NCBI GenBank assembly: GCA_964394085.1
Contig: CAYMWF010000139.1
Location: 1-8,273 of the forward strand
From: CAYMWF01 sp964394085 [NCBI: uncultured Gemmatimonadota bacterium]
GTDB taxonomy: Bacteria > GCA-2686955 > CAYMWF01
Length of the DNA: 8,273 bases
Reading direction: 5' to 3'
The position numbers and the translations under genes are program-made. Below the pieces are notes generated by a model that saw only the letters and a program-made list of their open reading frames with translations, made no database searches and had not been told where the DNA came from. This document shows, piece by piece, positions 5,972 through 8,273 of the stretch; positions within the stretch are counted from its first letter, which is position 1, and every line of letters begins with the position of its first letter.

Positions 5972-6044
5972 TGAGCCGCGAAGGAATCGAACCTTCGACC
6001 AACAGATTAAAAGTCTGCTGCTCTACCGACTGAGCTAGCGGCCC
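5972..6044 (-). tRNA. tRNA-Lys (anticodon UUU)
   Basis: It is 73 nt with all arms intact. The acceptor pairs GGGCCGC with GCGGCTC. The D-arm carries AGCTCAGTCGGTAGAGC. The anticodon stem GCAGA/TCTGT holds loop CTTTTAA with anticodon TTT. The T-arm is GAAGG-TTCGATT-CCTTC. The discriminator A (5972) is followed by TATAA, so the CCA end must be added by tRNA nucleotidyltransferase. It is first in the transcript with tRNA-Glu, about 6 nt after the predicted start of transcription. Confidence 0.96.
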
Positions 6045-6056
6045 ACCAACCGGCCT

Positions 6057-6086
6057 AAAATAAAGAAAACCGGGCTATTATGTCAA
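6057..6086 (-). promoter_or_regulatory. Promoter of the tRNA-Lys/tRNA-Glu pair
   Basis: A perfect -35 box TTGACA on the minus strand (6086-6081) and TATTTT (6062-6057; 4 of 6 to consensus) are 18 bp apart. Transcription would begin near 6050, just before tRNA-Lys at 6044. The -35 box lies 8 nt downstream of the purA-side terminator hairpin. Confidence 0.6.
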
Positions 6087-6094
6087 TATAAAAG

Positions 6095-6124
6095 ATCAAA
6101 AGCTGACCTTCGGCAGCTTTTGAT
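6095..6124 (-). terminator. Strong hairpin terminator after purA and its repeat array
   Basis: ATCAAAAGCTG (6095-6105) and CAGCTTTTGAT (6114-6124) are perfect 11-bp inverted repeats with an 8-base loop containing C-TTCG-G, a stable tetraloop. The G+C core is flanked by A/T runs on both sides, so it could work in either direction. On the minus strand CTTTTATATT follows. It would end transcripts coming from purA through the repeats and insulate the tRNA promoter that begins 8 nt later. Confidence 0.7.
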
Positions 6125-6173
6125 ATCGCGCATGAAGCTGGCGACCGCTTCGCGTTCGCAGCTTATCCGCGAT
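6125..6173. repeat. Imperfect inverted repeat at the left edge of the tandem array
   Basis: Positions 6125-6144 (ATCGCG...AAGCTG..CGA) are an inverted, slightly degenerate copy of the array motif at 6156-6173, differing by two extra bases, with an 11-bp loop. A fold-back structure could form on either strand. It looks like a REP-type motif facing the first direct copy. Confidence 0.5.
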
Positions 6174-6317
6174 TCGGCCTGGGCTGCGGCTGCGGATACG
6201 GTGGATCCCGGAGTCGCTTCTTCGCGTTCGCAGCTTATCCGCGATTCGGCCTGGGCTGCGGCTGCGGATACGGTGGATCCCGGAGTCGCTTCTTCGCGTT
6301 CGCAGCTTATCCGCGAT
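6148..6317. repeat. 72-bp-period tandem repeat, about 2.4 copies
   Basis: Units begin at 6148, 6220 and 6292. The first two are full 72-bp copies, identical as far as I can read, and the third stops after 26 bp at 6317. Each unit starts CTTCGCGTTCGCAGC and holds internal inverted pairs such as TATCCGC (6164-6170) with GCGGATA (6192-6198), and CGCAGC with two GCTGCG copies. It lies in the gap between purA and the tRNA promoter (6045-6320). Neither strand has a convincing gene: the plus strand can be read as 24-residue repeats but has no ribosome site. The near identity of copies points to recent duplication or homogenisation. It may be a local expansion of a REP/BIME-like intergenic element. 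Confidence 0.9.
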
Positions 6318-6338
6318 GGCTCAGCGCCGGATAAGTTG
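6303..6338. repeat. Inverted repeat joining the array end to the purA 3' end
   Basis: CAGCTTATCCG (6303-6313, in the third array copy) and CGGATAAGTTG (6328-6338, in the last codons of purA) are inverted copies with one mismatch in 11, separated by 14 bp that include the purA stop. In purA mRNA this gives a hairpin around the stop codon. No T-tract follows, so its role may be 3'-end stability rather than termination. Confidence 0.55.
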
Positions 6339-7616
6339 ATCTGAACCGGGTCCGGTCGATATCATACCTATGGGGCATTCCAACGCTGATTCAATGAATG
6401 TCATGAATCGCTTTGCGCTTTCCGGCAGATCGTCGTACCTCTGCACGTCTGCCACCCCCGTCCAACCCTCGAACGTGCGCAGGACCGGCTCCAGCCGCTC
6501 TTGTGCTTTGAACGATGAAGGGAAATAGTTCAGCTCAACGCCATCGAGCCTGTATCCGACATTTATCCGTATTTCATCGAAACCGTCGAGCACATCCAGT
6601 TTGGTCAGTGCTATTTCCGTAAATCCGCACACCTGGTGCGCATGCTTCGCAGCGATCAGGTCAAACCAGCCGCATCTGCGGGGTCTTCCTGTGGTTGAGC
6701 CGAATTCACGGCCTCTTTCTCTGAGCTTCAATCCGCAATCGTCATGGAGCTCCGACGGGAAGGGTCCATTCCCCACGCGGGTAGTATAAGCTTTAAATAC
6801 TCCGATAATCCGGTCGATCCCTCCAGGTGCAACCCCGGCCCCGATCGCCAGCCCCGCCGAGGTTGGGGGTGAAGAAGTAACATAGGGATAGGTGCCGTGG
6901 TCCGGATCAAGCATCACGCCTTGGGCCCCTTCGAGAAGAATAGGACGGCCTTCTCGCTGCGCTTTTGCGAGAATGGGCCCCAGGGGACGTACCATGGGTG
7001 CAAGCCTGGTGAGGGCCGTCTTCAGGCCTATGCGGACATCAGCCGCATCGGGGAACGCATCCGTCGCCAGGCCTTCGGCTTTCAGGGTTAGCCGGGTAAC
7101 TTCGTGCCGCTCGATGATTTCGTCGAGCAGGAGCGGGATATCTTCAATCGACTCGAATCTGAAACCGCGACGGGCGACCTTGTCGGTCATCGCCGGGCCG
7201 ATCCCCCGGCCCGTGGTTCCGATTTTTTTTCTTCCCTTCCGTGCTTCTTCTCTCAACTTGTCTACGGCGGTATGGTACGGCAGAACCAGGTTTGCACGAT
7301 CGCTGATCAGCAGTCTGCCTTCTACGTCTATTCCGTTGTTTTCAAGATTCTCGATCTCAGATACGAGTTGAATCGGATCGACCACCATCCCTGTTCCCAG
7401 AATGTTCAGAAGGTGATTATGTAATATTCCGGACGGAATGAGGTGGAAGATACGCTTCTCTCCGTCTCTGACCACGGTGTGACCGGCATTCGCTCCTCCC
7501 TGACATCGAACAAGGAATTCGGAGTCGGGTGCCAGAGAATCAACAATCTTCGCTTTCCCCTCGTCTCCCCACTGACCCCCGACGATTCCCGCAATCGCAA
7601 ACTTATTGTTTCGCAT
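6321..7616 (-). CDS. purA: Adenylosuccinate synthetase
   Basis: This 431-residue enzyme has the usual length and joins IMP and aspartate using GTP, the first committed step from IMP to AMP. Landmarks in order: QWGDEGKAK (15-23) with catalytic Asp18 and Lys21; GGANAGHT with His46; GTTGRGIGP (133-141); EGAQGVMLDPDHGTYPYVTSS; KAYTTRVGNGPFPSEL; TTGRPRRCGWFD (308-319); TKLDVLDG (338-345) for guanine; and a C-terminal STGPGSDQ. Several near-invariant positions differ: GKG is GKA (Ala22), GIGPAY is GIGPAM (Met143), VTSSN is VTSSP, and GPDR is GPGS. The catalytic Asp is kept, unlike the aminoadenylate (PurZ) branch, so ordinary PurA activity is expected. It starts 3 nt after the isomerase stop with only weak ribosome-site potential (GAG at 7623-7625), which suggests translational coupling. 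Its last codons form an inverted repeat with the downstream array. Confidence 0.96.
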   Translation of the reverse strand: MRNNKFAIAGIVGGQWGDEGKAKIVDSLAPDSEFLVRCQGGANAGHTVVRDGEKRIFHLIPSGILHNHLLNILGTGMVVDPIQLVSEIENLENNGIDVEGRLLISDRANLVLPYHTAVDKLREEARKGRKKIGTTGRGIGPAMTDKVARRGFRFESIEDIPLLLDEIIERHEVTRLTLKAEGLATDAFPDAADVRIGLKTALTRLAPMVRPLGPILAKAQREGRPILLEGAQGVMLDPDHGTYPYVTSSPPTSAGLAIGAGVAPGGIDRIIGVFKAYTTRVGNGPFPSELHDDCGLKLRERGREFGSTTGRPRRCGWFDLIAAKHAHQVCGFTEIALTKLDVLDGFDEIRINVGYRLDGVELNYFPSSFKAQERLEPVLRTFEGWTGVADVQRYDDLPESAKRFMTFIESALECPIGMISTGPGSDQLIRR

Positions 7617-7619
7617 TTC

Positions 7620-8231
7620 CTACTCGTACCTGATTTCCACCTTCTCCATCGTTACATCTTCAACTGGTTTGTTGAAGGGCGGGCGGCTCCTCCCGGAAGT
7701 CGGTGTTGCGCCGATTTTCCTTACCACATCCATCCCCTTGATGACCTGGCCGAATACCGTGTACTGACCGTTCAGGTGGGGCTGCTCTCCCAGGCAGATG
7801 AAGAACTGGCTGCCGGCTGAGTTTACGTCGTTGCCTTTTCGCGCCATGGACACGGTGCCGGCCTCGTGGGGCAGATTGCTGAATTCCGCCGGGAGGGTAT
7901 ATCCGGGCCCTCCCGTGCCGTTTCCTGCCGGATCTCCGCCCTGTATCATGAAACCTTCAATGACTCTGTGAAAGATGAGTCCGTCGTAGAATTTTTCGTT
8001 CGAGAGCTTGATGAAACTTGCGACCGTCTGCGTCGCTGTTTCCGGCAGCAGTTTGATCTCGATGGTTCCCATGTTCGTTTCAATGACGGCAACCGGTTTC
8101 CCCGATATCTCACCGGTTTCAGCGATCGGCTGAGTCTTCTCTCCGGTTTCCTCAACGGGCTTGTTTTGGCCGTCGCAGCCTATCGTTAAAGCGAGTAAAC
8201 CGATACACAGAATCGAAAAAAAATATCCCAT
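7620..8231 (-). CDS. Cyclophilin-type peptidyl-prolyl cis-trans isomerase, probable lipoprotein
   Basis: This 203-residue protein starts at ATG 8231. Residues 1-18 are hydrophobic and lead to LTIGC (Cys19), an imperfect lipobox, so the protein is probably lipid-anchored outside the inner membrane; the n-region lacks Lys or Arg, which lowers confidence. A polar Glu/Thr/Gly-rich linker spans about 20-44. The cyclophilin domain (about 46-203) has FHRV with catalytic Arg89, GFMIQGGD with Phe94 and Gln97, NSAGSQFFI, and HLNGQYTVFG. In human CypA the last motif begins with the cyclosporin-contacting Trp; here it is His, as in many bacterial enzymes. The likely job is folding of exported proteins. 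GGAG at 8241-8238 sits 6 nt before the ATG; an in-frame GTG at 8243 would add four residues and has a weaker site. purA follows after 3 nt. Confidence 0.93.
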   Translation of the reverse strand: MGYFFSILCIGLLALTIGCDGQNKPVEETGEKTQPIAETGEISGKPVAVIETNMGTIEIKLLPETATQTVASFIKLSNEKFYDGLIFHRVIEGFMIQGGDPAGNGTGGPGYTLPAEFSNLPHEAGTVSMARKGNDVNSAGSQFFICLGEQPHLNGQYTVFGQVIKGMDVVRKIGATPTSGRSRPPFNKPVEDVTMEKVEIRYE

Positions 8232-8237
8232 AAGAAA

Positions 8238-8241
8238 CTCC
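8238..8241 (-). promoter_or_regulatory. Ribosome binding site of the isomerase gene
   Basis: GGAG on the minus strand is 6 nt ahead of ATG 8231. It overlaps the alternative GTG start at 8243, favouring the ATG. Confidence 0.6.
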
Positions 8242-8250
8242 ACTCTTTGA

Positions 8251-8270
8251 ACCGGAGAAGGTTCTCCGGT
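8251..8270. promoter_or_regulatory. Perfect palindrome upstream of the isomerase-purA operon
   Basis: ACCGGAGAA (8251-8259) and TTCTCCGGT (8262-8270) are perfect inverted repeats separated by GG. The element ends 19 bp before the ATG at 8231, in the leader or promoter-proximal region. It could be an operator for a dimeric regulator, a leader hairpin close to the ribosome site, or the stem of a terminator for a gene beyond the window; no T-tract directly follows on the minus strand (TCAAAGAG). The window ends 3 bases later, so the choice cannot be made. Confidence 0.5.
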
Positions 8271-8273
8271 CGC

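Noticed and set aside
6120-6344. Plus-strand open frame with 24-residue repeats over the tandem array
   Set aside because: It begins at a TTG inside the terminator hairpin, has no ribosome site or promoter, and exists because the DNA repeat period is a multiple of three. Treated as a DNA repeat.
6892-7371. 159-codon plus-strand open frame opposite purA
   Set aside because: It is antisense to conserved PurA motifs, has an Arg/Ser/Pro-rich composition typical of shadow frames, and has no ribosome site.
6321-7616. PurZ (aminoadenylate synthetase) instead of PurA
   Set aside because: The catalytic Asp of QWGDEGK is present, and the length and motif set are those of cellular PurA; no phage genes are nearby.

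Overview
The window is about 50% G+C and gene-dense. It looks like the chromosome of a Gram-negative-type anaerobe, possibly from an uncultured phylum. I infer this from bacterial Shine-Dalgarno sites, sigma70-like promoters, a lipoprotein signal, an IscU/NifU scaffold with a TusA-like carrier, and exported hydrolases. No 16S rRNA or other taxonomic marker is present, so the lineage is a guess. I see no phage, transposase, CRISPR or plasmid gene.

Positions 1-2023 (+ strand) hold a three-gene sulfur / iron-sulfur operon: a NifS/IscS-fold protein, an IscU/NifU-type scaffold and a small TusA-family sulfur carrier. The NifS-like protein has lost the lysine that binds pyridoxal phosphate (Ala202 in its place), the neighbouring PLP-site Ser and His, and the arginine that holds the substrate carboxylate. 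It keeps the persulfide cysteine (Cys325). The scaffold keeps all its cluster ligands. The operon therefore looks like a cluster-assembly module whose 'desulfurase' is a non-desulfurating partner, with sulfur perhaps entering through the TusA-like protein. This is the strongest candidate here for an unusual system.

Positions 2085-4226 (- strand) hold a membrane-anchored SGNH/GDSL hydrolase with a TPR region and a distinctive C-terminal domain. It is divergent from a secreted Ntn-hydrolase-like protein of the C45 / acyltransferase type at 4605-5867 (+). The 378 bp between their starts hold two opposing sigma70-like promoters and an inverted repeat abutting one of them.

Positions 5870-6124 (- strand) hold a tRNA-Lys(UUU) / tRNA-Glu(UUC) pair with its own promoter, preceded by a strong hairpin terminator. 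Positions 6125-6320 hold no convincing gene. They are filled by a 72-bp-period tandem repeat flanked by inverted partial copies, one of which lies in the last codons of purA.

Positions 6321-8231 (- strand) hold a two-gene operon: a cyclophilin-type peptidyl-prolyl isomerase that is probably a lipoprotein, followed 3 nt later by purA (adenylosuccinate synthetase). A perfect palindrome lies just upstream of the isomerase start at the window edge.
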